Of a stretch of 46,852 bases of DNA, positions 38,343-46,852 are shown piece by piece. Source of the DNA: Phycisphaerales bacterium (lineage in GTDB: Bacteria; Planctomycetota; Phycisphaerae; Phycisphaerales; UBA1924); assembly GCA_022843045.1 (NCBI GenBank), contig JALHOJ010000024.1, positions 1 through 46,852 on the forward strand. The letters are read 5' to 3'. A model generated the notes under the pieces. The model had not been told where the DNA came from, searched no databases, and saw only the letters and a program-made list of their open reading frames with translations. Both the position numbers and the translations under genes were made by a program. Numbering within the stretch: position 1 is the stretch's first letter; every line of letters starts with the position of its first letter.

Positions 38343-40127
38343 ATGTTTGAGAGCACCGCCGGTCTGATTGGTTCGACTCCCTCGCTCACCCTCGCGCTCC
38401 AGCAGGGCGACTCGCTCACGCTGGTGGGCTGGTGGAAGATGCTGGTGCTGATCCTGCCCTTCGCAGGCTGGGGCTGGTACGTGTCGAGCATCCTCGACAA
38501 GCACGCGGCACGCTTCAACCTCCCCCGCGAAAAGTTCAACACGGTGCACCTGTTCGTGGCCCTGGGCGCGATCCTGCTCGCGGTGCTGCTGCCGATGAAG
38601 GGCATGGTGGCGTTCATCGTCGCCTTGGCGGTGCTGACGGTCATCCTGCTGGCGGACATCCTGATCTTCATCAGCGTCCACAACAAGGACGAACGCACGC
38701 CTGAGAAGTTCCGCATCAACTTCATCGAGTCGATCACCAAGCCCAGCGAAGACAGCAAGGCCAAGAAGTCCAAGAAGGCCGCGGCGGCCCTGGCTGGCAA
38801 AGTCGAATACGCCATCAAGAGCCCCGACAAGAGCCTGGTGCCGGTTCCGCTGGCGGACTCGCCCGAGTTTCCGGTGCGGGTGGCGGCCGAGGCTTTGCTA
38901 CAGAAGATGCTCATCAGCCGGGCGACACAGGTCGAGTTGGTACCCACGGGCAAGGACAACACCTATCGCCCCCAGTTCCTTGTCGACGGCATCCCCAGCC
39001 AGGGCGACGCGATCCCGGGCCCCGACGCCCTCAAGATCATGGACTTCTGGAAAGGCGCTGCCAAGCTCGACCTCGCCGAGCGCCGCAAGAAGCTCCAGGC
39101 CGAAGTCACCTTCGAAAAGGACGAACTCAAGCGCAAGCTCCGCGTCACCAGCCAGGGAGTCCAGGCCGGCATGCGGCTCATGCTCATGATCGATCCGGAC
39201 AAGGCCGTGGTTCGCGGCATTGGCGAAATGGGCTTGCTCGACGCGCAGAAGGCCGAAATCGAAGCCCTTGTGACCAACACCGGCGGGCTCGTGCTGGTGG
39301 CCGCGCCGGCAGATGGCGGGCGCACCACGACGTTCTACACGGTCATTCGCATGCACGACGCCTACACGAGCAATGTGCAGACGATCGAGATGGACCCGCA
39401 GGCCACGCTCGAGGGCGTGAAGCAGAACAAGTTCGATCAGTACGCCGAGGGGCCCGAGTATGGCACGACCGTCCGCTCGCTGCTGCGTCGCGATCCGGAC
39501 GTGCTGGGCGTGGCGGAGTTGCCCGATGCCAACACCGCCAAGGAAGCCGCCAAAGCCGACTTTGATCGCTGCCGGATTTACGTCTGCGTCAAGGCTGACA
39601 ACGCACAGCAGGCTCTGCAGGGCTGGGTCAAGCTGGTGGGCGATCCCGAACTCGCCGCCAAGGGCCTTCGGGGCGTCATCAGCCAGAAGCTCCTCCGCAA
39701 GCTCTGCAACAACTGCAAGGCCGGCTACGCCCCCACTCCCGACATGCTCAAGAAGCTGGGCCTGCCCGAGGGTGGCGTCAAGCAGCTCTTCAAGAAGGGC
39801 GGCCAGGTCATGGTGAAGGACAAGGTCCAGACCTGCCCCGCCTGCGACGGCGGCGGCTACTTCGGCCAGGAAGGCGCCTTCGAAGTCGTCACCTTGACCG
39901 ACGGCGACCGCTCGCTCATCAAGGCGGGCGACTGGAACGGCCTCAAGCTCGAACTCCGCAAGCGCAAGGTTCCGACCCTCCAGCAAGCCGCGCTCCGCAA
40001 GGCCGTGGACGGCATCACCAGCGTCGAAGAGGTGATCCGCGTCACGACCGAGCAGGCGGCACCCGCCCCAGCACCTGCCGCGGCTCCGGCTGCCGCCCCC
40101 GCGCCCGCGGCCGTCGCCAAGAAGTAA
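38343..40127 (+). CDS. Membrane-anchored degenerate PilB/GspE-like protein
   Basis: The 594-residue product has three N-terminal membrane helices (about 33-47, 70-84 and 90-111), which PilB/GspE proteins lack, then a domain that aligns with the ATPase core. Walker A reads APADGGRTTT (321-330), with Arg327 in place of the invariant Lys. The Walker B region reads LRRDPDVLGVAELPD (381-395), keeping one Glu. The His-box HTND becomes KADN, while the zinc cysteines (C455, C458, C498, C501) are kept. It probably cannot hydrolyse ATP normally and may be a structural or regulatory partner of the real PilB/GspE at 11380-13371. The C-terminal tail is Ala/Pro-rich. Start ATG at 38343. A period-8 repeat and a CvpA-like gene follow on the same strand. 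Confidence 0.75.
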   Translation: MFESTAGLIGSTPSLTLALQQGDSLTLVGWWKMLVLILPFAGWGWYVSSILDKHAARFNLPREKFNTVHLFVALGAILLAVLLPMKGMVAFIVALAVLTVILLADILIFISVHNKDERTPEKFRINFIESITKPSEDSKAKKSKKAAAALAGKVEYAIKSPDKSLVPVPLADSPEFPVRVAAEALLQKMLISRATQVELVPTGKDNTYRPQFLVDGIPSQGDAIPGPDALKIMDFWKGAAKLDLAERRKKLQAEVTFEKDELKRKLRVTSQGVQAGMRLMLMIDPDKAVVRGIGEMGLLDAQKAEIEALVTNTGGLVLVAAPADGGRTTTFYTVIRMHDAYTSNVQTIEMDPQATLEGVKQNKFDQYAEGPEYGTTVRSLLRRDPDVLGVAELPDANTAKEAAKADFDRCRIYVCVKADNAQQALQGWVKLVGDPELAAKGLRGVISQKLLRKLCNNCKAGYAPTPDMLKKLGLPEGGVKQLFKKGGQVMVKDKVQTCPACDGGGYFGQEGAFEVVTLTDGDRSLIKAGDWNGLKLELRKRKVPTLQQAALRKAVDGITSVEEVIRVTTEQAAPAPAPAAAPAAAPAPAAVAKK

Positions 40128-40164
40128 GCTAATTCACACGAACCTGAAGACAGGTCCGTGCCAC

Positions 40165-40212
40165 GTCTTCCACTCCGTGTCTTCGTTACTCCGTCTCTTC
40201 GTCACTCCCCCA
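40165..40212. repeat. Period-8 array between the PilB-like and CvpA-like genes
   Basis: CTCCGTGT (40173), CTTCGTTA (40181), CTCCGTCT (40189), CTTCGTCA (40197) and CTCCCCCA (40205) at exact 8-base spacing, the same family as at 35504 and 36630 but now on the strand that matches the flanking plus-strand genes reversed: here the pyrimidine-rich strand is the coding strand. It ends 11 bases from the next start codon. Confidence 0.8.
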
Positions 40213-40222
40213 AGAGCATCCC

Positions 40223-42016
40223 ATGATCTTCAGCGCCGTCACGATCCTCATGCTCCTGCTCCTCGCCTTTGTGTGGGGCAACCGCGGGTTTTACAGCGGG
40301 CTCATCAACATGGTCTGCGTGATCGCCGCCGGGGCGATCGCGTTTGGCTTCTGGGAGACCATCGGGCACGCGCTCGTGGACGCGGCTCCGTCGCGAGGGT
40401 TTCTCAGCGCGTTGCAAGGCGTGGCGTGGGGCTTGGCGCTGGCCCTGCCCTTCGCGGTGTCCCTGGCGATCCTGCGTCTGGTGCTGGATCAGGTCCTGTC
40501 CAAGAACATCAACGTTTCGACGCCCGTCAACTACGCCGGGGCGGGTATTTGCGGGTTGATCTCGGCCTTGATCACCACGGGTATCTTCGCCTTGTCGGTG
40601 AGCTACTTCCGGTTCGTGCCCGGGCCGGTCAAGATCGATCCGGTGCAGCAGTCCACCAACGGCAGCATCACGCGTCAGGAAAAGCTGTGGTTGCCCGTTG
40701 ACGCGATCGTCGCCGGTCTCTACGGCCACCTTTCTGAACGCACTCTCGCCAGCGACACCTCGCTGGCCCGCTGGCACCCTGACTTCCACGAAGCCGGCTA
40801 CGCCAACCGTCAGAGCTTCGAGGAGAAAGCCCGCAACACGCTCAAGGCCGCCGACTTCCAGGTGATGGGCACGTTCAAGATCGGCGGGGGCACCACCCGC
40901 CTCCAGGACTTGCTCAAGGACATGCTCAATCCGGCGGCCCAAACCGTTGAAACGGTCGATGGAAAGCCGTATGACCCCGCTTCCACGATCGAAGGCGTGG
41001 TCGTCCAGTTCAACGCCACCGCCGGCGAATCCAGCGGCAAGATTGTGCTGGGCAACGCGCAGGTCCGCATGGTCGTTGAAAATGATGCGGGCGATCGCCG
41101 CACGATCTACCCCATCGCCGTCTCGAGTCAGGCCGACGGCGATATGCCAGTCTTCGGTCGCTGGCGCTTCGACGGTCGCAACGTGTTCATCTCCAGCGTG
41201 GGCGGCGGCGCAACCGCGGTCATGATGTTCGAGTTCGTGATGGAGCCGGGCTTCAAGCCCCTTGCCCTCTACGTCCGTGGCATCCGCAGCCCCATGGATG
41301 GCGTCCGCACGCTCGCGACCTTGGCCACAGCGCCACAGCGCGACATGGTGATCGCGACCCTTGGGCAGCGCATGCAAAGCGGAGACTTCACCGGCGCTCC
41401 GAGCACCGGACCGACCACCATTCAACTGGATGTTTCGACGGCGACTCCCGTCGCGCCCGCCGAAAACTCTTCGATGCCCGAGGGCGTGCGGACCGGCACC
41501 GGTATCGGCTTCATTATCCAGCTTGGCATGCAGGGATCAATCGAGGTTGACAAGGATAACAAGTTCGTCCGCGGCGAACACACGTTCGAGAAGAAGCAGG
41601 TCCCGCAGATGGCCAGTGTCGATCGCAAGCTGCGGATCATGAACTTCATCGTGGATCAGGACGTCCAACTCGTGCAGATTCCCGTCGGCGGTCAGACGCC
41701 CTACACGTTCCTGAACCCACGAGTCCAAAGCGCGCCCCGCACCGAGTCCGTCACCCTGATCGACGCCAACGGCAATCGATACGTGCCCGTCGGCCTGGTC
41801 TACAGCGATGCCACCGTGCAGAAGGTGCGATACACGCCCGACGCGCCCATGACCACGCTCAACGAAATCGATCAATACGGCACCATGAGCCGCAGTCGCC
41901 CTGAAGCGGAAATGACATTGATCTTCCGCGTGAGCAAGGGCGTCCAAATCCGCTACTACGCCGTGGGCAATCGCGCCTTGGTCGAGTTCACGCCACCCCT
42001 CGAAACCGCAAACTGA
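40223..42016 (+). CDS. CvpA-like membrane protein with large C-terminal domain
   Basis: The first 140 residues have four membrane helices with the CvpA pattern ('VWGNRGFYSGLINMVCVIAAGAIAF...'), then about 450 residues of soluble, beta-rich sequence follow ('IEGVVVQFNATAGESSGKIVLGNAQVRMVVEN', 'DVQLVQIPVGGQTPYTF', 'VTLIDANGNRYVPVGLVYS'). Typical CvpA proteins are 160-200 residues, so the large domain is a planctomycete-type addition; its function is unknown. CvpA itself is linked to colicin V production and envelope stress. Same strand as the PilB-like gene, separated by a short repeat. A hairpin follows its stop. Confidence 0.65.
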   Translation: MIFSAVTILMLLLLAFVWGNRGFYSGLINMVCVIAAGAIAFGFWETIGHALVDAAPSRGFLSALQGVAWGLALALPFAVSLAILRLVLDQVLSKNINVSTPVNYAGAGICGLISALITTGIFALSVSYFRFVPGPVKIDPVQQSTNGSITRQEKLWLPVDAIVAGLYGHLSERTLASDTSLARWHPDFHEAGYANRQSFEEKARNTLKAADFQVMGTFKIGGGTTRLQDLLKDMLNPAAQTVETVDGKPYDPASTIEGVVVQFNATAGESSGKIVLGNAQVRMVVENDAGDRRTIYPIAVSSQADGDMPVFGRWRFDGRNVFISSVGGGATAVMMFEFVMEPGFKPLALYVRGIRSPMDGVRTLATLATAPQRDMVIATLGQRMQSGDFTGAPSTGPTTIQLDVSTATPVAPAENSSMPEGVRTGTGIGFIIQLGMQGSIEVDKDNKFVRGEHTFEKKQVPQMASVDRKLRIMNFIVDQDVQLVQIPVGGQTPYTFLNPRVQSAPRTESVTLIDANGNRYVPVGLVYSDATVQKVRYTPDAPMTTLNEIDQYGTMSRSRPEAEMTLIFRVSKGVQIRYYAVGNRALVEFTPPLETAN

Positions 42017-42066
42017 TCGCGGGATGTCGGATAGTCTCTCCAGACAGGATTCTGATGAATCTTCCC

Positions 42067-42092
42067 GAAGGCCGCGCGAAAGCGCGGCCTTC
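42067..42092 (+). terminator. Hairpin after the CvpA-like gene
   Basis: GAAGGCCGCGC (42067-42077), loop GAAA, GCGCGGCCTTC (42082-42092): perfect 11-bp stem with a stable tetraloop, 50 bases after the stop. The tail is TGAATAG, so it is a weak U-tract, but the stem is very stable. A SWIM-domain gene starts 16 bases later. Confidence 0.7.
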
Positions 42093-42108
42093 TGAATAGA
42101 ATGCGCGC

Positions 42109-43170
42109 TTGGCCGACGCCACACCACCCAACCAGCCTTCCCAACCGCCCCGCGACGGCACCGGGCGCCAGAAGCACACGCCCCCGATGGCTCCCCCGCC
42201 GCCGCGCTACACGCCCATGCGCCCGCGCCAGGAGTCTCGCCCCGCGCCCGTCGCGGTCAACCCGCGCAAGGTGCGAGGCGGCGTGCGCGTACCCGTGGGC
42301 GATCCCAACGCCACCAGTTCCTGGACGGCCCAACGCTGGCTGCGCCTCATGGAACAAGCCGCCGACGGACACACGCTGCTGGAAGGTCAGGAGTACGCCC
42401 GCGAAGGCCAGACCAAGCGATTCAGCTTCGCGACCGGCAAGGTCGAGGCAGTGATCCAGGGTCGAGCCTTCCGCCCATACACCACGACGCTGCAGATTCC
42501 CAGCTTCTCTCCCGAGCAATGGGACAAAGCCGTCTCCGCCATGAGCGAAGGCGCGATCTACGCCGCCAAACTGCTCTCAGGCGAATTGCCCGCGAACATC
42601 GAGGACGTCTTCTCGCCCCTGTCGCTGCGCCTGGTGCCGATGCAGACTTCGGACGTGTCGTTCAAGTGCGACTGTGGGCACGCCCAGGCCCTCGCCGCAG
42701 TCCAACGGGAGCGTGAAGGCTCGACGGCGAACGCTCCCTGGTGCAAGCACGCGGTGTGCGCCGGATACCTGCTCGCCTCGCGCCTCACCGAAGATCCGTT
42801 CCTGATTTTCACGCTTCGAGGCCTCGATCCTCAGGACCTGCTTGAGCGACTGCGCCAACGCAGGGCCGTCGTGGGCGCGGCTCTGGGCGTGACGCCCATC
42901 TATCAGCAGCGCGTCGCGGGCGCGTCGGAAGTGCCCAACACGCCTTTGGCCCAGTCACTCACGAACTTCTGGGAAGTGGGTCCCTCCGCCAAGGACCTGG
43001 ACCTTTCAATCAGCAAGCCGGAAGTGTCCAACGCGTTGCTGCGCCGCCTGGGCCAGAGCCCGTGGACGGGGCACGCCCAGTTCCCGCTGGTGGGCTTGCT
43101 CGCCAGTTGCTATGACACGATCAGCGAAAAGACGATCTCACCGCCCGTGCCCGAAACCGCAGGCGAATGA
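42109..43170 (+). CDS. SWIM zinc-finger protein
   Basis: The 353-residue product has the SWIM motif CxC...CxH: C187, C189, C212 and H214, in 'FKCDCGHAQ' and 'APWCKHAVC', preceded by the usual lead-in ('YAREGQTKRFSFATGKVEAVIQGR', 'YTTTLQIPSFSPEQWDKA'). SWIM domains bind DNA or proteins and in bacteria often neighbour SNF2 helicases; none is seen here. The first 60 residues are Pro/Arg-rich and probably disordered. The start is uncertain: TTG at 42109, with in-frame ATGs 26 and 36 codons later. It is followed by a convergent small membrane gene. Confidence 0.8.
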   Translation: MADATPPNQPSQPPRDGTGRQKHTPPMAPPPPRYTPMRPRQESRPAPVAVNPRKVRGGVRVPVGDPNATSSWTAQRWLRLMEQAADGHTLLEGQEYAREGQTKRFSFATGKVEAVIQGRAFRPYTTTLQIPSFSPEQWDKAVSAMSEGAIYAAKLLSGELPANIEDVFSPLSLRLVPMQTSDVSFKCDCGHAQALAAVQREREGSTANAPWCKHAVCAGYLLASRLTEDPFLIFTLRGLDPQDLLERLRQRRAVVGAALGVTPIYQQRVAGASEVPNTPLAQSLTNFWEVGPSAKDLDLSISKPEVSNALLRRLGQSPWTGHAQFPLVGLLASCYDTISEKTISPPVPETAGE

Positions 43171-43227
43171 CGGTGTGGACGCGGGCGTTCGTAAAGCCGC
43201 CCGCTCGGCGTGCAACGTGGATCAGCT

Positions 43228-43785
43228 TCAGCCTATCGCATCGCGCAGCATCGCGATCTTGTCCCGCGCATGTTCGCGTGCCGCCGCCTTCGACCGCGTC
43301 CACATCCGCCACGCCAGAGGCGGGATGGGCAGGATGGTGAGCGGCAAGTACCACAGGTACGTGTTCCACGAGTACCCGCTGAAGTACGCCTTGAGCATCG
43401 AATCGGTGAGCCACGCACCCGGCCAGATCGACAGGATGCAGATGATCGCGAATATGAGCGGAGCCTTGCGGATGATCTGCGGACGAAACTCCACTCGCTG
43501 GTCGCCGGCTGCCACCGCCCGCACTTCATAGTCCCAGGGCTCGCCAAACCCGTGGAAACTGAAAAGGTCGCCCGTTGACCCCGACCCGGCGCGATACCCG
43601 GGCAGTTTGCCAGCCTTGGACAGACCGCGTGCGACTTCGCCCAGCCGCCCGCCACCACCCGCGGGCAGGCTCAGCACGCCCCAGGTGCCATCGGGCGTTG
43701 TGTCCGATGTCGCCAGCCCACGCTGCGACCCGACCGGGTCCCGGTCGGCATCGAGTGTCGGTTTGGCCACGTCCACAGAGTTCAT
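43228..43785 (-). CDS. Small two-helix membrane protein
   Basis: The 185-residue product from the ATG at 43785 has a soluble N-terminal part with 'LSLPAGGGGRLGEVARGLSKAGKLPGYRAG' and 'FSFHGFGEPWDYEVRAV', then two membrane helices (about 108-130 and 143-163) and a basic C-terminal tail. The frame is open further upstream to 43938, but that extension is Ser/Arg-rich and looks unlike the rest. I do not recognise the family. It is convergent with the SWIM gene and divergent from the tail-anchored gene at 44092. Confidence 0.55.
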   Translation of the reverse strand: MNSVDVAKPTLDADRDPVGSQRGLATSDTTPDGTWGVLSLPAGGGGRLGEVARGLSKAGKLPGYRAGSGSTGDLFSFHGFGEPWDYEVRAVAAGDQRVEFRPQIIRKAPLIFAIICILSIWPGAWLTDSMLKAYFSGYSWNTYLWYLPLTILPIPPLAWRMWTRSKAAAREHARDKIAMLRDAIG

Positions 43786-44091
43786 GCGTCCAGCTGGCTG
43801 TGCCCACAAGCATCGCCCAGACTCGATCATTGGCTGTAACCGTTCTCGGAAGTCGAGCGACCCTTCCGAAACCCGCCCGCTCGCATCCGCACGCCCGGCA
43901 CAACTGGGCGTGCCGAGCGAGATATCGGGTCTCAGCATGAATCGGCCACACGCCCCTCAAGATCGTGCGACAAGATATCAGAACCGTGACCCTTCCAAAC
44001 CGAACAATACCGGCCCGGAACGCCGGAAAGCACGCGGAGCGTGCCCCACTTTGCTGGAAAGCGCCCGCCCATGGTGTAGATTGCTGGTAGC

Positions 44092-44820
44092 GTGCCTCCG
44101 AATCGCCAAGATCCATACTTGTTCTCCGCCGCGGAGCGAGAAGTTCGCGCCAAGGACGCACCTCGCCCCGACCCAAAGCCAGCCAGTCGCCCCAACCGGG
44201 CCGAGGGGTTCCTGCGGCTGGTGGGGGACGATGCAAACCGACCGACGGAGCAGGGCGAGGAGACGCACGACGCCGGCAGTTTCGAACACGCCGAAGCGAC
44301 GGCGCGCGGCTGGGGGGCGGTGGCTCGCGAGCGGGCGATTCGCGAGAATGTCCGCTCCGCCGCGACGGCTTCGCAGCTCTCGAGCGACGACGCCCGCGTG
44401 ATCTTCGCGACCAAGGTGCAGGAGTGTCTTGAGGGCGGACGAGCCGCGATCCTGCGTCCCCAGCGACGGGAACAGTTGATTGCCCTCAGCCACGACATGG
44501 GCTTCCGCCCCTTTGACGCCAACCTGATCATCGCGCTGGTGCAAGATGCGGCAAGGCGTGGCGAAGTGCTCGCCGCGTTGCAGCCGCACAAAGGCGACCA
44601 CAAAGCGACTCATTATGGCGGCGAGGCATCCGGCCACGTGCGCGAACTGGTGCGCACCGACGAAGCCCGCGCGGGGCTGGAGATGATTCCGGGCCCCTCG
44701 CGCGCAGGCCGCTATCGCGTGCACAACCCGCCCGACACCTCCACACGCGACAAGGTGATCCTGGCTGTGGTGCTCGCGCTCTTCATGCTTGCGTCGATGA
44801 TCGCGTTGATGGGCGCGTAG
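44092..44820 (+). CDS. Tail-anchored hypothetical protein
   Basis: A 242-residue protein, mostly hydrophilic and helical, with one C-terminal membrane helix (about 221-240, 'VILAVVLALFMLASMIALMG'). A charged central helix-rich part ('VIFATKVQECLEGGRAAILRPQRREQLIALSHDMGF') has no motif I recognise. GTG start at 44092. It converges with flhA with only 3 bases between their stop codons, so they share no terminator space. Confidence 0.6.
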   Translation: MPPNRQDPYLFSAAEREVRAKDAPRPDPKPASRPNRAEGFLRLVGDDANRPTEQGEETHDAGSFEHAEATARGWGAVARERAIRENVRSAATASQLSSDDARVIFATKVQECLEGGRAAILRPQRREQLIALSHDMGFRPFDANLIIALVQDAARRGEVLAALQPHKGDHKATHYGGEASGHVRELVRTDEARAGLEMIPGPSRAGRYRVHNPPDTSTRDKVILAVVLALFMLASMIALMGA

Positions 44821-44823
44821 GAC

Positions 44824-46852
44824 TCACGCCGCTTGCAGTTTGTCCGCACCTTGAGGCGGCATGACCAGCGCGAGGGATTCGACGTCAACGCCTTGGACGA
44901 CTTCGTTGTAGCCCAGCACGGTGATGCCGGGGAGGTGTGGGTCCACGATTTGGCGGACGATGGCTCGCACCTGCGGGGAGGCGATCACGACGGGGGGCAG
45001 GCCTCGGGCGGTGACGCCTTCCAAGGCTTGCACGATCTGGGCGGCGACGTTGGCGGCGAGGCGGCTGGGCATGTGGACGCTGGTGCCGGCGGGGCCGCGA
45101 TCGACGTAGGAGTTGATGAGGTCCTCGAGGCTGGGGTCGAGCGTGACGCAGGTAAGCCTCTTGGCTGCGGTTGGATTGGTCGGGTCGGGCTGGGCGACCA
45201 GGTTGCAGATGGTGCGGCGGAGGCTGTTGCGCACGTATTCGGTCAGCACTTCCAGGTCCTTGGTCTTGGGAGCCCACTCGGCGATGGTTTCGAGGATGGT
45301 TTCGAGGTCGCGGATCGGGACGCGCTCGCGCAGCAGGGCCTGGAGGACCTTCTGCAGTTCGGTGGGCTTGAGGATGGAGGGGATCGTGTCTTCGACGATC
45401 TTGGGGGACTTCTGCTTGAGTTGCTCCAGGAGGTTGTTGACTTCCTCGCGGGTGAGCAGTTCGTCTGCGTGCTTTCTGACGATTTCGGTGATGTGGGTCC
45501 CGATCACGCTGGTGGGATCGACGACGGTGTAGTTGAGGATTTCGGCGCGGGGCTTGAGGGCCGGATCGATCCACCAGGCGTCGAGGCCGAAGGCGGGTTC
45601 CTTGACGCGTTCGCCTTCGATGGGTCCGCTGACCAGGCCTGAGTCCATCGCGAGCATCTTGCCGACGCGCACGAGGCCGGTGCTGACGGGGTTGTTGCGA
45701 ATCTTGATGCGGTACTCGCCGCTGGGGAGCTGCATGTTGTCGCGAATGCGGACGGGGGGCATGACCAGGCCCATTTCCACGGCGAGTTGGCGGCGGATGC
45801 TGGAGATGCGGTCGAGCAGGTCGCCGCCCTGGTGGGTGTCGACGAGTTGGACGAGGGCGTAGCCGACTTCGAGTTCGAGCGTGTCGACCTTGAGCAGGTT
45901 TTCGATGGGCGGGGGCTCGGCCTTGGGCGCGGCGGCGGAGACGACGGCTTGCTGCTGGGCGGCTTCGGCTTTCCTCGTGCCTCGCCACATCATAAAGGAG
46001 AAGCCCGCGAGCGCGCTGGCGATGAGCAGGAGCGGGATGCTGGGCAGCGGCGTGAAGGCGAGCAGCAGCAGGAAGCCTGCGGTGATCATCAGGCCCTTGG
46101 GCTGGCTGGCGACCTGATCAGTGAGTTCGGTACCGAGTTGTTCTTTGCTGCCGGAGCGGGTCACGATCAGCGCGCTGGCGATGGAGATGACGAAGGCGGG
46201 GATCTGGCTGGTAAGGCCGTCGCCGATGGTGAGTTTGGTGAAGACCTCGGCGGTTTGGCCGGCTTCCCAGCCTCGCATCAGGATGCCGACGGCAAAGCCA
46301 CCCAGGACGTTGATGGCGGTGATGATGAGGCCGGCGATGGCGTCGCCTCGGACGAACTTGGATGCGCCGTCCATGGCTCCGTAGAAGTCGGCTTCCTGGG
46401 AGATTTTTTCGCGTCGGCGGCGGGCTTCGCCTTCGTCGATGGTGCCGGCGTTGAGGTCGCTGTCGATGGCCATCTGCTTGCCGGGCATCGCGTCCAAGGT
46501 GAAGCGGGCGGCGACTTCGGAGATGCGGGTTGCGCCTTTGGTGATGACCATGAACTGGACGATCACGAGGATGAGAAAGATGACGACGCCGACGAAGAGG
46601 CTGTCGCCGGCGACGAAGTCTCCGAAGGCCATGATGACGTTGCCAGCGACGGCGGCGGCTTCTTCGGGGGTGGCGGCGTCGGCGGTCAGGATGAGGCGGG
46701 TGCTGGCGACGTTGAGAACGAGGCGGAAGAGGGTGGTGGCGAGGAGGAGGCTGGGGAAGACGCTGAACTCGAGCGGGTCCTTCATGTAGATGGTGGTGAG
46801 AAGAATCACCATGCCCAGGGCGATGTTGAGGCAGATGAGAATGTCCATCGCG
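44824..46852 (-). CDS. flhA: Flagellar export apparatus protein FlhA, 5' end cut by window edge
   Basis: Core component of the flagellar type III export gate, a membrane protein with a large cytoplasmic ring domain. The 674 residues seen include 'PLEFSVFPSLLLATTLFRLVLNVASTRLIL', the FHIPEP cytoplasmic signature ('KGATRISEVAARFTLDAMPGKQMAID', 'DLNAGTIDEGEARRRRE'), 'FYGAMDGASKFVRGDAIAG' and the C-terminal domain ending 'IVDPHLPGITVLGYNEVVQGV'. The family normally has about 25-30 more residues with a first helix, so the true start lies beyond 46852; the Met at 46848 is internal. FlhA implies this organism has flagella. A type III secretion SctV homologue is possible but the sequence fits FlhA better. 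Confidence 0.94.
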   Translation of the reverse strand, partial: AMDILICLNIALGMVILLTTIYMKDPLEFSVFPSLLLATTLFRLVLNVASTRLILTADAATPEEAAAVAGNVIMAFGDFVAGDSLFVGVVIFLILVIVQFMVITKGATRISEVAARFTLDAMPGKQMAIDSDLNAGTIDEGEARRRREKISQEADFYGAMDGASKFVRGDAIAGLIITAINVLGGFAVGILMRGWEAGQTAEVFTKLTIGDGLTSQIPAFVISIASALIVTRSGSKEQLGTELTDQVASQPKGLMITAGFLLLLAFTPLPSIPLLLIASALAGFSFMMWRGTRKAEAAQQQAVVSAAAPKAEPPPIENLLKVDTLELEVGYALVQLVDTHQGGDLLDRISSIRRQLAVEMGLVMPPVRIRDNMQLPSGEYRIKIRNNPVSTGLVRVGKMLAMDSGLVSGPIEGERVKEPAFGLDAWWIDPALKPRAEILNYTVVDPTSVIGTHITEIVRKHADELLTREEVNNLLEQLKQKSPKIVEDTIPSILKPTELQKVLQALLRERVPIRDLETILETIAEWAPKTKDLEVLTEYVRNSLRRTICNLVAQPDPTNPTAAKRLTCVTLDPSLEDLINSYVDRGPAGTSVHMPSRLAANVAAQIVQALEGVTARGLPPVVIASPQVRAIVRQIVDPHLPGITVLGYNEVVQGVDVESLALVMPPQGADKLQAA

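Overview
This 46.9 kb, GC-rich, densely coding window looks like a chromosomal segment of a planctomycete, most likely of the class Phycisphaerae. The evidence is combined: futalosine-pathway menaquinone synthesis (mqnB), an ECF-like sigma factor directly followed by a TPR serine/threonine kinase, a secreted protein with a PEP-CTERM-like tail ending in Arg residues, a CxxCGYSL/CPECG zinc-ribbon membrane protein, PilM/N/O-type pilus genes and a flagellar flhA. Family names rest on motifs I can read in the translations; no database search was run.

Layout. 1-9.5 kb: an efflux adaptor (-), mqnB (+), a possible untranslated minus-strand transcript with a strong terminator, a lone hypothetical gene, a UDP-xylose synthase, thpR, a degenerate QueC-like protein and ftsH. 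9.5-17 kb (-): two secreted low-complexity proteins, then a type IV pilus/type II secretion operon (pilM, pilN-like, pilO-like, pilP-like, pilB/gspE). 17-26 kb: two divergent glycosyltransferases, thiL, a tsaE fused to a YacG-like tail, an exbB-type gene and the sigma factor/kinase pair. 26-33 kb: a PEP-CTERM-like protein, argH, a TlpA-like thioredoxin, a DUF1801 protein, truD and two small membrane proteins. 33-37.6 kb (-): a housekeeping cluster tRNA-Gln, glmU (N-domain only), prs, rplY (bL25), pth, rpsF. 37.6-46.9 kb: an unexplained 720-base gap, a membrane-anchored degenerate PilB/GspE paralogue, a CvpA-like protein, a SWIM zinc-finger protein, two small membrane proteins, and flhA running off the right edge.

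The most striking unexplained structure is a set of intergenic elements built from short-period degenerate tandem arrays. Different families have periods of 7, 8, 9 or 10 bases, and most are arranged as inverted pairs that could fold into long hairpins. They occupy the gaps after the UDP-xylose synthase gene, between sigma factor and kinase, next to truD, between the two plus-strand genes at 40.1 kb, and in all four gaps of the glmU-prs-rplY-pth-rpsF cluster. There they run into the ends of genes and supply the stop codons of glmU and prs and the C-terminal tail of Pth. A separate GC-rich double hairpin overlaps the tsaE stop codon. Other points worth a second look are the TsaE-YacG fusion that has lost three of four zinc cysteines, the QueC-like protein with altered ATP and zinc motifs, the PilB-like protein without a P-loop lysine, the candidate ncRNA at 2.7-3.1 kb, and a secreted protein with about six 26-residue repeats.
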